A stretch of 64,000 nt of DNA, from assembly GCA_030649165.1 (NCBI GenBank), contig JAUSGG010000024.1, forward strand, positions 1 through 64,000. Reading direction: 5' to 3'. Of the stretch, positions 24,028-31,807 are shown piece by piece (the first letter of the stretch is position 1; each line of letters starts with the position of its first letter). Source of the stretch: Armatimonadota bacterium (GTDB lineage Bacteria; Armatimonadota; UBA5829; JAUSEB01). The notes under the pieces are model-generated. The model ran no database searches. It saw nothing but the letters and a program-made list of their open reading frames with translations, and was not told the origin of the DNA. The translations under genes were made by a program, and so were the position numbers.

Positions 24028-26115
24028 TTGCTCCCGCCTATGAACAACTGCGCGTGCAGGAGAATATCGTTGCTTAAGCTCCCACGGGTCATCATAGCTG
24101 TGCAAGCCCTCACGGCGCTTACCGTGTTGGTCTGTTATCTTCCGGCCTCGGCGCTCGAGGCCACGCTTCTTGCGCCGCCGTCGGGCGCCAAAGTCCGCGG
24201 GGCCAAGACAGAGGTTGCCATCGGCTACAACGCCGGCTCCACCGAATCCGTCACCCGCATCGAACTGCTGATCGACGACGTCAGCTATGCTTCGAAAGTC
24301 TTCGACGCGCCGCGCACTCGCGGTGTCGCTTCATTCATGTGGGACTCTCGCCAGGCTCCTAACGGAAAGCACAAGCTCCAGGCCAAGATATACAGCCAGG
24401 AGAAACTGCTGACCACTGTTGCCGGCTCGGTCGTATCCGCCAACGAGCCGGGCGCTGTTCGCGTCGCCGTGGCGAAATTCGAGAACGTCACGAGCGGCGC
24501 CGTCCTGTCCGGCGATAAGGAAGTGAGACTCAGCGTGACCGGCGTGGGGAGCAGTCCGATGGTCGCTGTCTTGGTCGACAAGAGCGTTAAGGCGATAAAG
24601 AACCAGCCGCCTTACAACTTCGTTCTGGACACCAAGAGCTTGCCTGAGGGCAGGCACATCCTTGAGGCTTACGCGCTCGATGACGCCGGCAACCGCATAG
24701 ACGCCCAGCCTCTGGAAATCTCGGTCAGGAATCTCGAGGCCGAACCCGCGGCTGCCGTCACCGCAAAGACTGCCCCAAAGTCGGAGGTCAAGGCAGCCGA
24801 GAAACCGCCGGCTCCTAAGAACTCCCTCTCCTCGCAGGAGAGGGGTGGGGTGAAGACTTCCGCGTCTGCCAGGACTGCCCAGACGCCGAAGCCCGCGGCG
24901 GCTCAGGCTCAGACGAAACCGCCTGCCCCGCTGCCGAAACCCGCTGTCGCGGCCAAGCCCGTGCCGCCTGTCGCGAAACCGACGTCCGTTCCCGCGGTCA
25001 AGACCGCCAAACCGCCTCCCGCAAAGTCACCCGCTGCCTTCGCCGCTGAACCTGTCGCGAAATCGGCGGACAAACAGCCGGCACATGTCGCGTCCCTGCC
25101 GCCAAAGAGCGCGCAGCCCAAACCCGTCGCGAGCGCCTCCGCCAAAGGAGCGGCAAAGCCCGCTTCCAAGCCGGCTGCCAAGCCGCCCGCGGTCGCGCCT
25201 GCTCGTATTTCCGCCGCGCCGGTCAAGGCCGCCGCGACGAGCGCGCCGATCGCATCCGCCACGCGTAACATTCAGCCGAAAAACACCCTCAGCCGGCCCG
25301 TGGAGACCGCCGAAGAGCCCAAGCCGGGCCATACCACTTTACCGCCCGTCAAGGTCGCTTGGGCCGCCCCCGCGTCAAAGAAGGCGTCCCCGTTAACCCG
25401 CGGAACCGCCGTCATCAACATGCCGGAGCCGGAGCCGCGGGACAGCGCGCCCCCGGACAAGGTCAAACCCGCCGCGTCCGCCGTCGCTCCGGCGCATGCA
25501 AATCCGCCGTCCGCTCCGTCTGTCACTAGACCGTCCGCGCCGCCGCCTGCCGCCAAGCCGGTCAAGCCTGTCGTCGCAGAGGCTGCGCCGAAACCCACGC
25601 CGAACAAACCGGTTGCTGTAGCAGTTTCGCCCAAACCCGCGCTGCCCGGTTCCGCCCCGGCCAAGCCCGCCGTGGCAGCGGTTGCGCCCAAACCCGCGCC
25701 GACGAGTTCCGCTCCAGTCAAGCCGGCTGTCGTAGCGGCCGCGGCCCCCAATCCGACGGTCAAGCCCCAGGCTGAGGCCGGCAGGCCGGAGCCAATTCGC
25801 GCCAGTGAAATGGTGTCGCTCAAAGCGCTTCAGCATGCGCCGAAGAAGATGATAGAGGTTTCGCTCAGGTGGGCGCTGGAGCAGGCGGGGTTGACAGTGA
25901 GCTTCGCCGGCGACGGTCAGATCATAAGAGGCGCCAACGCGAACAAACAGATCGAATTCCAGGTCGGCGCAAAGGAAGTGCTCGTTGACGACCACGTCGT
26001 CGTTCTGCCCTCGCCGATATCAACGGTGCGAGGCCGCGCGATGATCCCGCTCTCCTTCATCGTCGAGCAACTCGGCCTCGCGCTGAAGAATCCCCAGTTA
26101 CTGACCCCGCGATAG
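24028..26115 (+). CDS. secreted Ig-like / Pro-Ala-rich / stalk-domain protein
   Basis: A 695-residue exported protein. Order: signal peptide (about 15-42, ending PASALEA), two bacterial Ig-like domains (about 43-135 and 145-232), a very long Pro/Ala/Lys linker (about 235-590), and a copper-amine-oxidase-N-like stalk domain (about 640-690; VLVDDHVVVLPSP, MIPLSFIVEQLGL). Such proteins bind the cell wall or outer layers. In the linker the residues NSLSSQERGGVKT (24820-24858) are an in-frame copy of the palindromic repeat that otherwise lies between genes. A diverged copy of the last 185 bases survives at 34874-35058. Confidence 0.75.
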   Translation: MLPPMNNCACRRISLLKLPRVIIAVQALTALTVLVCYLPASALEATLLAPPSGAKVRGAKTEVAIGYNAGSTESVTRIELLIDDVSYASKVFDAPRTRGVASFMWDSRQAPNGKHKLQAKIYSQEKLLTTVAGSVVSANEPGAVRVAVAKFENVTSGAVLSGDKEVRLSVTGVGSSPMVAVLVDKSVKAIKNQPPYNFVLDTKSLPEGRHILEAYALDDAGNRIDAQPLEISVRNLEAEPAAAVTAKTAPKSEVKAAEKPPAPKNSLSSQERGGVKTSASARTAQTPKPAAAQAQTKPPAPLPKPAVAAKPVPPVAKPTSVPAVKTAKPPPAKSPAAFAAEPVAKSADKQPAHVASLPPKSAQPKPVASASAKGAAKPASKPAAKPPAVAPARISAAPVKAAATSAPIASATRNIQPKNTLSRPVETAEEPKPGHTTLPPVKVAWAAPASKKASPLTRGTAVINMPEPEPRDSAPPDKVKPAASAVAPAHANPPSAPSVTRPSAPPPAAKPVKPVVAEAAPKPTPNKPVAVAVSPKPALPGSAPAKPAVAAVAPKPAPTSSAPVKPAVVAAAAPNPTVKPQAEAGRPEPIRASEMVSLKALQHAPKKMIEVSLRWALEQAGLTVSFAGDGQIIRGANANKQIEFQVGAKEVLVDDHVVVLPSPISTVRGRAMIPLSFIVEQLGLALKNPQLLTPR
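24820..24858 (+). repeat. palindromic repeat inserted in frame in a coding region
   Basis: CCCTCTCCTCGCAGGAGAGGGG (in part) with the GTGGGGTGAAG tail matches intergenic units such as 13650-13682. It is 39 bases, 13 codons, so the reading frame is kept. Confidence 0.85.
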
Positions 26116-26571
26116 GACAAGGGCGATTAGGCCGGCCATTCTCTGGACCCGGTTTCGAGTCCCGGCCGGTCCACCAAACAACTAAAAATAAGGTTTCTCT
26201 CTAGCTAAAACGCCGGGATTCGCATCACCGGTGCTTTCGGCGTTCTACGCGCGGATGTCGTGCTCAGCGGCGATGTCCCAGCGATCTACAACAAGCCCGG
26301 CCTTTGGACTGGCTTCCCGGCCAGAACCACACATCGAGGCCCCGTTCTCTCTCTTTGCCGCCTTTTTCTCTGTCGCCTTTGGACTTTGGCATTCAAGTCC
26401 AAAGGGCGTTTCACGCTCAGGTTTGTGAGTTTTCGCAATCATTCCGCGCTCATGGGACTGGAGTAGTGGGTGTTGCTGGCGCGGAAGGAGGAAATGAGAG
26501 GCCGCTTGCACAATGGTAGTACAATACAAAACCGTGGTTCGTTTCGGGACAAGCTTCCCGAAACACCGTCC
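26116..26571. other. 456-bp intergenic region with repeat remnants and a tRNA-like 3' end
   Basis: 26151-26176 has the shape of a tRNA 3' end: loop TTCGAGT, five bases CCCGG, seven bases CCGGTCC, then ACCA, but no matching 5' half. 26210-26254 is a decayed copy of the terminator-like CGCCGGGGCTTT family. 26298-26330 resembles the GCCTTTGGACT family. 26540-26563 is the palindrome GTTTCGGGA/TCCCGAAAC. No gene is seen. Confidence 0.5.
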
Positions 26572-27411
26572 TCACTTAACCCACTCAACCCGAATGGGAC
26601 CGACTTTCTCATCAAGGATAAGGTGGGGTTCGAACTCCTCCCGAGCGCGCTTCACACCCAACGGATCACCGCAGAACACCTTCTCCCGAACCCACACTCC
26701 TGTCGACATGTCCACGGCGAATACGACCACGTTGCGGCCGTATCGAACCCGCAGAACTGCGTACCCATTCTGGGAAAGCTCCCCCGTGACAACGCGCACC
26801 AACTCTAGCTTCCTGGGTTTCGCCTCGCCGCGCAACTGGAGTTGGAAGGAAAACAGGTCCTCTAACCTATGTTTCCGTCCTCCGCTTATCTGGATGATGA
26901 GCTTTCCAGGGACCGGGGCATCACGTTTGGTCTCGATCCAGATGACTTTTTGACCCCGATAGATGCTGACCGACTTACTCTGCACTGTAGCCGGGCCCGG
27001 GAAGACCAGGAGTCCTTTCCCCTCCACCGTTACCGTCTCTTGAGCTGTGGCGAACACATTGCCAGTGGCGGAAAGCACGTAGACGACCTTGAGATCGCCC
27101 AGCGCGTTGCTGGGTGTGGTGCTCAGCGACACCGTGCCTGACAGGCTGTCCCCACGCGCCTGCGAACTCACGACGCTCCCGTTGTCCACGCGGCGCAGTT
27201 CAATGAGATCGGAGGAACTGGAATCAACAAGCGCGCTCACCGTATAGCGGACCTGCACCGAGTCGCCCTGCACCACAGCGACGACCTTCGTGCCGGGCGT
27301 GACCGTGTTCATAACGTCGAGAGTGACGGCTGGCCTAGCCTCCGCCCATAACGGGTCTGTCAGTCCGAGCGCGAGGAAAGCGACGACCAGCCAAAGGGGT
27401 ACCATCCTCAT
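26572..27411 (-). CDS. secreted protein of unknown function
   Basis: A 279-residue protein with a clear signal peptide (about 1-23, cleavage near LWAEA). The rest is beta-rich: a domain with alternating Val, Thr and Ser strands (about 30-125, perhaps Ig-like), then GLLVFPGPATVQSKSVSIYRGQ and a basic carboxyl half. I choose the ATG at 27411 because AGGAGG lies 9 bases upstream; a TTG at 27417 is too close. No family is recognised. It stands alone, convergent with the stalk-protein gene. Confidence 0.6.
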   Translation of the reverse strand: MRMVPLWLVVAFLALGLTDPLWAEARPAVTLDVMNTVTPGTKVVAVVQGDSVQVRYTVSALVDSSSSDLIELRRVDNGSVVSSQARGDSLSGTVSLSTTPSNALGDLKVVYVLSATGNVFATAQETVTVEGKGLLVFPGPATVQSKSVSIYRGQKVIWIETKRDAPVPGKLIIQISGGRKHRLEDLFSFQLQLRGEAKPRKLELVRVVTGELSQNGYAVLRVRYGRNVVVFAVDMSTGVWVREKVFCGDPLGVKRAREEFEPHLILDEKVGPIRVEWVK

Positions 27412-27681
27412 TGACAACCACCTCCTATGCGCGATGAGTCCTTGCAGACTCTATATGCCTTTCATAATCGTTCGACGGGTGGGGGGTTTTCACCTGCCAC
27501 GCCGGCCCGGAGGATGACACCGCTGCGCCTACAGACGACAGGCGCGATCTCGAAGCCTGAACGCCTCGCTGGTCCTGACCACTCGACGCTTTGGAAACAT
27601 TTCCCGTAGGTCTGTCGCGGAGGAGTCAGTGTTCAGATCGGGGATACCAACGTGCAGGCTTTGTAGATGTCGGTATTTCGG

Positions 27682-27692
27682 GAATCTTGTTC
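27682..27692. repeat. target-site duplication, left
   Basis: GAATCTTGTTC, repeated exactly at 29063-29073 on the other side of the IS element. Eleven bases fits the IS4 family. Confidence 0.85.
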
Positions 27693-29062
27693 ACTCTTGT
27701 CCAAAATAGGTTTTTGAGAAGGGCTGAGGCCTCCTTAGGCAGTATGTGTTTGTGACCGCAAACCAACTGCAAAGGAGTCTCAGCCTTGAAATCCAGTCTA
27801 AGCCTATTCGCCCAGATCGTGCAAGTCATACGACGAGCCAGATTCGCTCGCGTAGTTCGTCGGACCTCTGCTGAACGCCACAGCAAAGGGTTCAGCAGTT
27901 GGGATCAGTTGATCGCTATGTTGTTCTGCCAGTTTGCTCAATCCAAGAGCCTTCGCGAGATAACCGATGGTCTTGCTGTGACATGTGGCAAGCTCAACCA
28001 CCTCGGATTGCGCTCGGCTCCGGCGAAAAGCACCCTGGCATACGCGAATGCGCACAGGCCGTGGCAGATGTTCGAGCTACTGTTTGGCGAGTTGCTCACC
28101 ATCTGCAAGAGCGTAAGCCCGGGCAAAAAGCGCAAGTTCAGATTCAAGAATCGCTTGCTGAGCTTGGACGCCAGCATCATTGAGTTGTGCGTGACCATGT
28201 TCCCCTGGGCTGACTTTCATCACGGTAAAGGAGCAGCAAAGCTCCATCTGTTGCTGGACCACGGCGGCTACCTGCCTGTGTTTGCCGATCTCACCGAGGG
28301 CAACCGCAATGAACTAAAGATAGCTCAGAGCCTAAGACTACCCAAGGGAAGCATCGTCGCTCTGGACCGCGGCTATATAGACTACGGCCTGTTCCAAAGG
28401 TGGACCAACGAGGGTGTCTTCTTCGTTACCAGGCTCAAGGACAAGTCTCTTATCGAGGTCATCAAAGAGCGGCTCGCGCCAACCGGCGGCAACGTCCTCG
28501 TCGACGCCCTGGTTAAGATGACCGGCTACCTGGTCAAGAGAAAGTGCGCTTCCCACTTGCGAATCGTCGTCGTGTGGGACGAGCGTAGCGGAAAACACGT
28601 AACCTTCCTGACCAACAATTTCGCGCTGGCCGCATCTACCATAGCCGCGATCTATCGAGATCGCTGGGAGATCGAACTGTTTTTCAAGGTCCTAAAACAG
28701 CATCTCAAGATCAAAACCTTCGTTGGAACAAGCCTCAACGCCGTCAAGATACAGATTTGGACAGCACTGATCACGCTGCTCTTGATCAAGTTCATCCAGT
28801 TCAAGTCCAAGTGCGCGTTTGCGCTTTGCAGGCTCGTTGCGCTCCTGCGCTTGAACCTGTTTACATACCGAGACCTCTGGGATTGGCTGGCCAACCCGCT
28901 CGCGGTTCCACCATTGGAACCACCCCCACAGCTTGAGCTTTCGTTCTAGACAGCATATTCGAAAGCAGGGGGGGTAGAAATCCGACATGACAACAGAGAC
29001 ACCTAAGCTGAGATCACCAAACCTGTCCAAACAAGCTTCTTGCAGCTATTTTGGACAGCAAT
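27693..29062 (+). mobile_element. IS4-family insertion sequence, 1370 bp, apparently complete
   Basis: Terminal inverted repeats ACTCTTGTCCAAAATAGG (left) and, read inwards from the right end, ATTGCTGTCCAAAATAGC agree at 14 of 18 positions. Exact 11-base target duplications flank them, and a single full transposase gene lies inside. Removing the element restores TTTCGGGAATCTTGTTCCCGAAA, a palindrome of a dispersed repeat family, so it landed in the loop of a hairpin. The intact ends, frame and duplications suggest a recent insertion. Confidence 0.9.
27786..28949 (+). CDS. IS4-family transposase
   Basis: A 387-residue DDE transposase. Asp128 (in SLDASI), Asp194 (in ALDRGYIDY) and Glu297 form the catalytic triad. 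The IS4 signature Y-x2-R-x3-E-x6-K is exact in YRDRWEIELFFKVLK. The amino-terminal SSWDQLIAMLFCQFAQSKSLREI region is the DUF4372-type domain usual in this group. Translation starts at TTG behind AAAGGAG (27770-27776). No frameshift or stop is seen, so it could be active. Confidence 0.93.
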   Translation: MKSSLSLFAQIVQVIRRARFARVVRRTSAERHSKGFSSWDQLIAMLFCQFAQSKSLREITDGLAVTCGKLNHLGLRSAPAKSTLAYANAHRPWQMFELLFGELLTICKSVSPGKKRKFRFKNRLLSLDASIIELCVTMFPWADFHHGKGAAKLHLLLDHGGYLPVFADLTEGNRNELKIAQSLRLPKGSIVALDRGYIDYGLFQRWTNEGVFFVTRLKDKSLIEVIKERLAPTGGNVLVDALVKMTGYLVKRKCASHLRIVVVWDERSGKHVTFLTNNFALAASTIAAIYRDRWEIELFFKVLKQHLKIKTFVGTSLNAVKIQIWTALITLLLIKFIQFKSKCAFALCRLVALLRLNLFTYRDLWDWLANPLAVPPLEPPPQLELSF

Positions 29063-29073
29063 GAATCTTGTTC
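29063..29073. repeat. target-site duplication, right
   Basis: GAATCTTGTTC, identical to 27682-27692. Confidence 0.85.
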
Positions 29074-29218
29074 CCGAAACAGAACCGGCTTTGGACTTGA
29101 GAGAAAACCACCGTCGCTTTTGGCGCAGGGCACAATTCCTCCACCAGTTTAGATGTTAGAGGTTAGATGTTAGATGGCCTCGGCGTGATCGCCGGGGCTT
29201 TCGGCGTTTTACGCGTGG
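29071..29218. repeat. repeat units right of the IS element
   Basis: 29071-29150 is copy 1 of a family that includes GGCTTTGGACTTGAGAGAAA and CCACCGTC, also at 29868-29940 and 31240-31325. 29150-29175 holds GTTAGATGTTAGAGG-type simple repeats. 29176-29218 is a terminator-like hairpin GCCTCGGCG/CGCCGGGGC with a weakened T-run (TTTCGGCGTTTT). Confidence 0.75.
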
Positions 29219-29320
29219 AACTCATACAAGGACAGCGGTTTCACTGCAAGACCGTCTTGATACTGAGCCACTCGACTAACACCCTCTATGGCGACCTTCC
29301 CGGGGCAGTCCTGGAACGCA

Positions 29321-29677
29321 CTATTCTTTCGCGTAGTTGCTGGCTCCCGCCCAGTCTATCACCACAACCTCTTGGTCGCCTATCACCCAGGCGTCGTGCC
29401 CGGAAGGCAGCTTCGTAACCATTCCAGGCTCTGAGTCGAACTCAGTCCCATCGGCCATCACGATATGCATACATCCGGCAACTTGGTATTGAAAATGTGG
29501 AGCCTCACACCATTCAGTTCCCGCGATCGGTTTGACATGCTCCGACCAGCGCCAACCTGGTTCCAGCGTGAGTCTCCCCACTACTCCGTCCCCTATATGC
29601 AGAAGCTCCAGCTTGCCTTTTTCGAAGGTCCGAACTTCGTCCGGCGACTTGAAACTCTTATGCTCAGCGCTACCCAT
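29321..29677 (-). CDS. cupin-domain protein
   Basis: A 118-residue single-domain cupin. Motif 1 is seen in GWRWSEHVKPIAGTEWCEAPH with His and Glu side chains, and motif 2 in PSGHDAWVIGDQ. These beta-barrels usually bind a metal or small ligand; enzyme or sensor role cannot be decided. It lies alone between repeats, convergent with the IS element. Confidence 0.75.
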   Translation of the reverse strand: MGSAEHKSFKSPDEVRTFEKGKLELLHIGDGVVGRLTLEPGWRWSEHVKPIAGTEWCEAPHFQYQVAGCMHIVMADGTEFDSEPGMVTKLPSGHDAWVIGDQEVVVIDWAGASNYAKE

Positions 29678-29680
29678 CAC

Positions 29681-30069
29681 TGACTCCTATCTCGTCCAGA
29701 CAGATGATCATTTTCTCGATTCGTTTCCTGATCTCGCCGTATCGAGAAGCAGTTGCCTGTACGCAAGTGCTTGCTCTCTTGCTTACCCAGTTTCCGGTTA
29801 TGCAAACCCACTCCGGAGCGGACTCGCACGGATTCTTCTCGTTTCTTCGCGGTCTCTCGGGAAGCTTGCTCTCGAAATCGAACCCGGCCTTTGGACTTGA
29901 GAGAAAACCACCGTCACTTTCCGCGGAGGCAACAATTCCCGATCCTTCGGTAGCAAAGCGTCAGCGTCGCTGCCGAAGGATATAAGGACGTAAGGAAGCA
30001 ACGGCTTTACGCTGCCGCATTCCGGGTAACTATTAGGTGAGCATAAACTACTGAAAAGGGATACGCAGA
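29681..30069. other. 389-bp intergenic region before the RsbU-like gene
   Basis: 29868-29940 is copy 2 of the GGCCTTTGGACTTGAGAGAAA family. 29941-29981 is a GATCCTTCGG hairpin (CCTTCGG...CCGAAGG). Nothing else is recognised. Confidence 0.6.
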
Positions 30070-31206
30070 ATGGCGATTTCGGTGAGCAAGATGCCGAGGC
30101 AGAACTTGGAAGACCTCTTGCCTATGAGAAGCTTCTGGTGGCTTCTGGAATCGGCGCCGGATGGTATCATGATTGTGGATAGCGAGGGCCGCATCATGCT
30201 TGTCAACGCACGAGCGGAAAAGCTATTCGGTTATACGGAGGATGAGTTGATCGATAAGCCCGTCGAGATCCTGATGCCGGAGCGTTTTCGCCAGAAACAT
30301 GCCGAGCATCGCCAAGCTTACGAGTCAGCCCCCAGAACGAGGCCAATGGGGATCGGACTGGAGCTCTATGGTGTACGTAGAGACGGCAGCGACTTTCCCG
30401 TCGAGATCAGTTTAAGCCCGGTACAGACCAAGAAGGGATTGCTGGTGATGGCCATTATCCGCGACATCACCGACTACAAGCGTGAACACTTCATCTCCCA
30501 AACACTCCAGCAGGCATTGCTCTCTCCAGCGCCTGCTGACTTAAGTGGGATGAAGATGGCTTCGGCATACCATTCCGCCCACATCGGAGCTCTGGTTGGA
30601 GGCGACTTCTTTGACGTTTTCGCCATTCGGCCTGGATTGATAGGCATAGCCATTGGGGATGTATCCGGCAAAGGGACGGAAGCCTCAGTGCATACAGCCT
30701 TGGCGAAGTACTCGCTGAGAGCGTATGCCTATCAAGACCCGGTTCCATGCTCTGTAATGGAGAGGCTGAACAATGCGGTTTCCCACCAGTCAGAGCCCGA
30801 GGATTTCATCACGTTGTTCTACGGACTGCTCCGTATCAGAGAGGGGACCCTTTCTTTCGCGAACGCAGGGCACATGCCACCCCTCTACCTCGCTTTTCCA
30901 AGCCGTGAAGTATCGGAGTTGGCCATTCGCGGCGTGCCTTTAGGGGCACATCCCGAAACCCAATACCAACAGCAAGCAATAGACGTCAGGAGTGGCGACA
31001 GAATACTGTTCTACACGGACGGTGCAACGGATGCGCGGAACGGCAAGGGGTTCTATGGCGTAGATCGCCTGACGGAGTTCTTCCGTGACAGGCGGTTTGA
31101 GCAACCAAGCGATTTCCTTGCCCACCTGATGAAAACACTGGAGGACTGGTCCGAAGACCGATTGCGGGACGACATAGCGCTGCTCTTGGTTTCGATTGGG
31201 GAGTAA
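30070..31206 (+). CDS. PAS domain plus PP2C-type (RsbU/SpoIIE) phosphatase
   Basis: A 378-residue cytosolic signalling protein. A PAS domain (about 22-140; PDGIMIVDSEGRIMLVNARAEKLFGY, cited in part) is followed by a PPM/SpoIIE phosphatase domain (about 165-376) with the metal-site acids in GGDFFDVF, IGDVSGKG, FYTDGATDAR and DDIALLLV. Such proteins dephosphorylate an anti-anti-sigma factor in partner-switching stress control. No anti-sigma partners are adjacent. AAAAGGGA lies before the ATG. Confidence 0.9.
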   Translation: MAISVSKMPRQNLEDLLPMRSFWWLLESAPDGIMIVDSEGRIMLVNARAEKLFGYTEDELIDKPVEILMPERFRQKHAEHRQAYESAPRTRPMGIGLELYGVRRDGSDFPVEISLSPVQTKKGLLVMAIIRDITDYKREHFISQTLQQALLSPAPADLSGMKMASAYHSAHIGALVGGDFFDVFAIRPGLIGIAIGDVSGKGTEASVHTALAKYSLRAYAYQDPVPCSVMERLNNAVSHQSEPEDFITLFYGLLRIREGTLSFANAGHMPPLYLAFPSREVSELAIRGVPLGAHPETQYQQQAIDVRSGDRILFYTDGATDARNGKGFYGVDRLTEFFRDRRFEQPSDFLAHLMKTLEDWSEDRLRDDIALLLVSIGE

Positions 31207-31807
31207 GGGGACGAAGCTTTGAGGTGTTTCGGGAACCTTGTTCCCGAAACGAACCCAGCCTTTGGAGTTGAGAGAAAACCGTCGTCGATTCTTGCGGAGG
31301 GAACGCTGGCGCCACCAGGTTTAGAAGTCAGAAGGTAGGAGTGCCGTTGTTTCGGGATTTGAGGAGCGCCACCCGCCTTCCGCCCAGCAGTCCCACTCAC
31401 CATACGCTCCGGAAATCCCGAAACCCGCAATCTCATTGTCTGACACACTACATAGGGATGAGGTTTTGGGATTCTGCCTCCGCCAACACGGTTGTTGCCA
31501 ATTGCCAACCCGTACATATATGGTGGCAGTTGGCAACAACGAGACCGCGCCCGTGTGTCGCGTAGTTGCTTCCGCCAGGTTCTCTTGTTTCGGAATTTGA
31601 GGAGCGCCGCCCACACCTGCTGTCGTATAGAGTCGGATCGGAGACCCTGCCGGTTCTGTTTCGGGAGCGATGACACGTCGCGCCCGATCAAGGTAGGAGT
31701 TAGAGGCTGGAAGGCAGAACTCAGGAGTTAGAAGCTGGAAGGACCTCGGCGCGATTGCCGGGGCTTTTGCTGTTTTATGCGCGGAGATAGTGAGATTGGA
31801 GTTCATC
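31207..31807. repeat. 600-bp repeat cluster before the GH99-like gene
   Basis: 31227-31252 is the palindrome GTTTCGGGAA/TTCCCGAAAC. 31240-31325 is copy 3 of the GCCTTTGGA family. 31349-31424 is a full GTTTCGGGATTT hairpin element, and 31587-31625 is a truncated left half of another. 31491-31540 is a long near-perfect hairpin (see findings). 31743-31786 is a decayed terminator-like CCTCGGCGCGATTGCCGGGG unit. No gene is seen. Confidence 0.8.
31349..31424 (+). repeat. GTTTCGGGATTT hairpin element, copy 1 (76 bp, GGAGCG type)
   Basis: Outer stem GTTTCGGGATTT with AAATCCCGAAAC, GA opposite GG, then inner stem GGAGCG with CGCTCC, and a variable loop of about 36 bases. Confidence 0.9.

Noticed and set aside
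26101-26176. Complete tRNA gene
   Set aside because: Only the 3' quarter fits; no D-arm or anticodon arm can be folded from the upstream bases.
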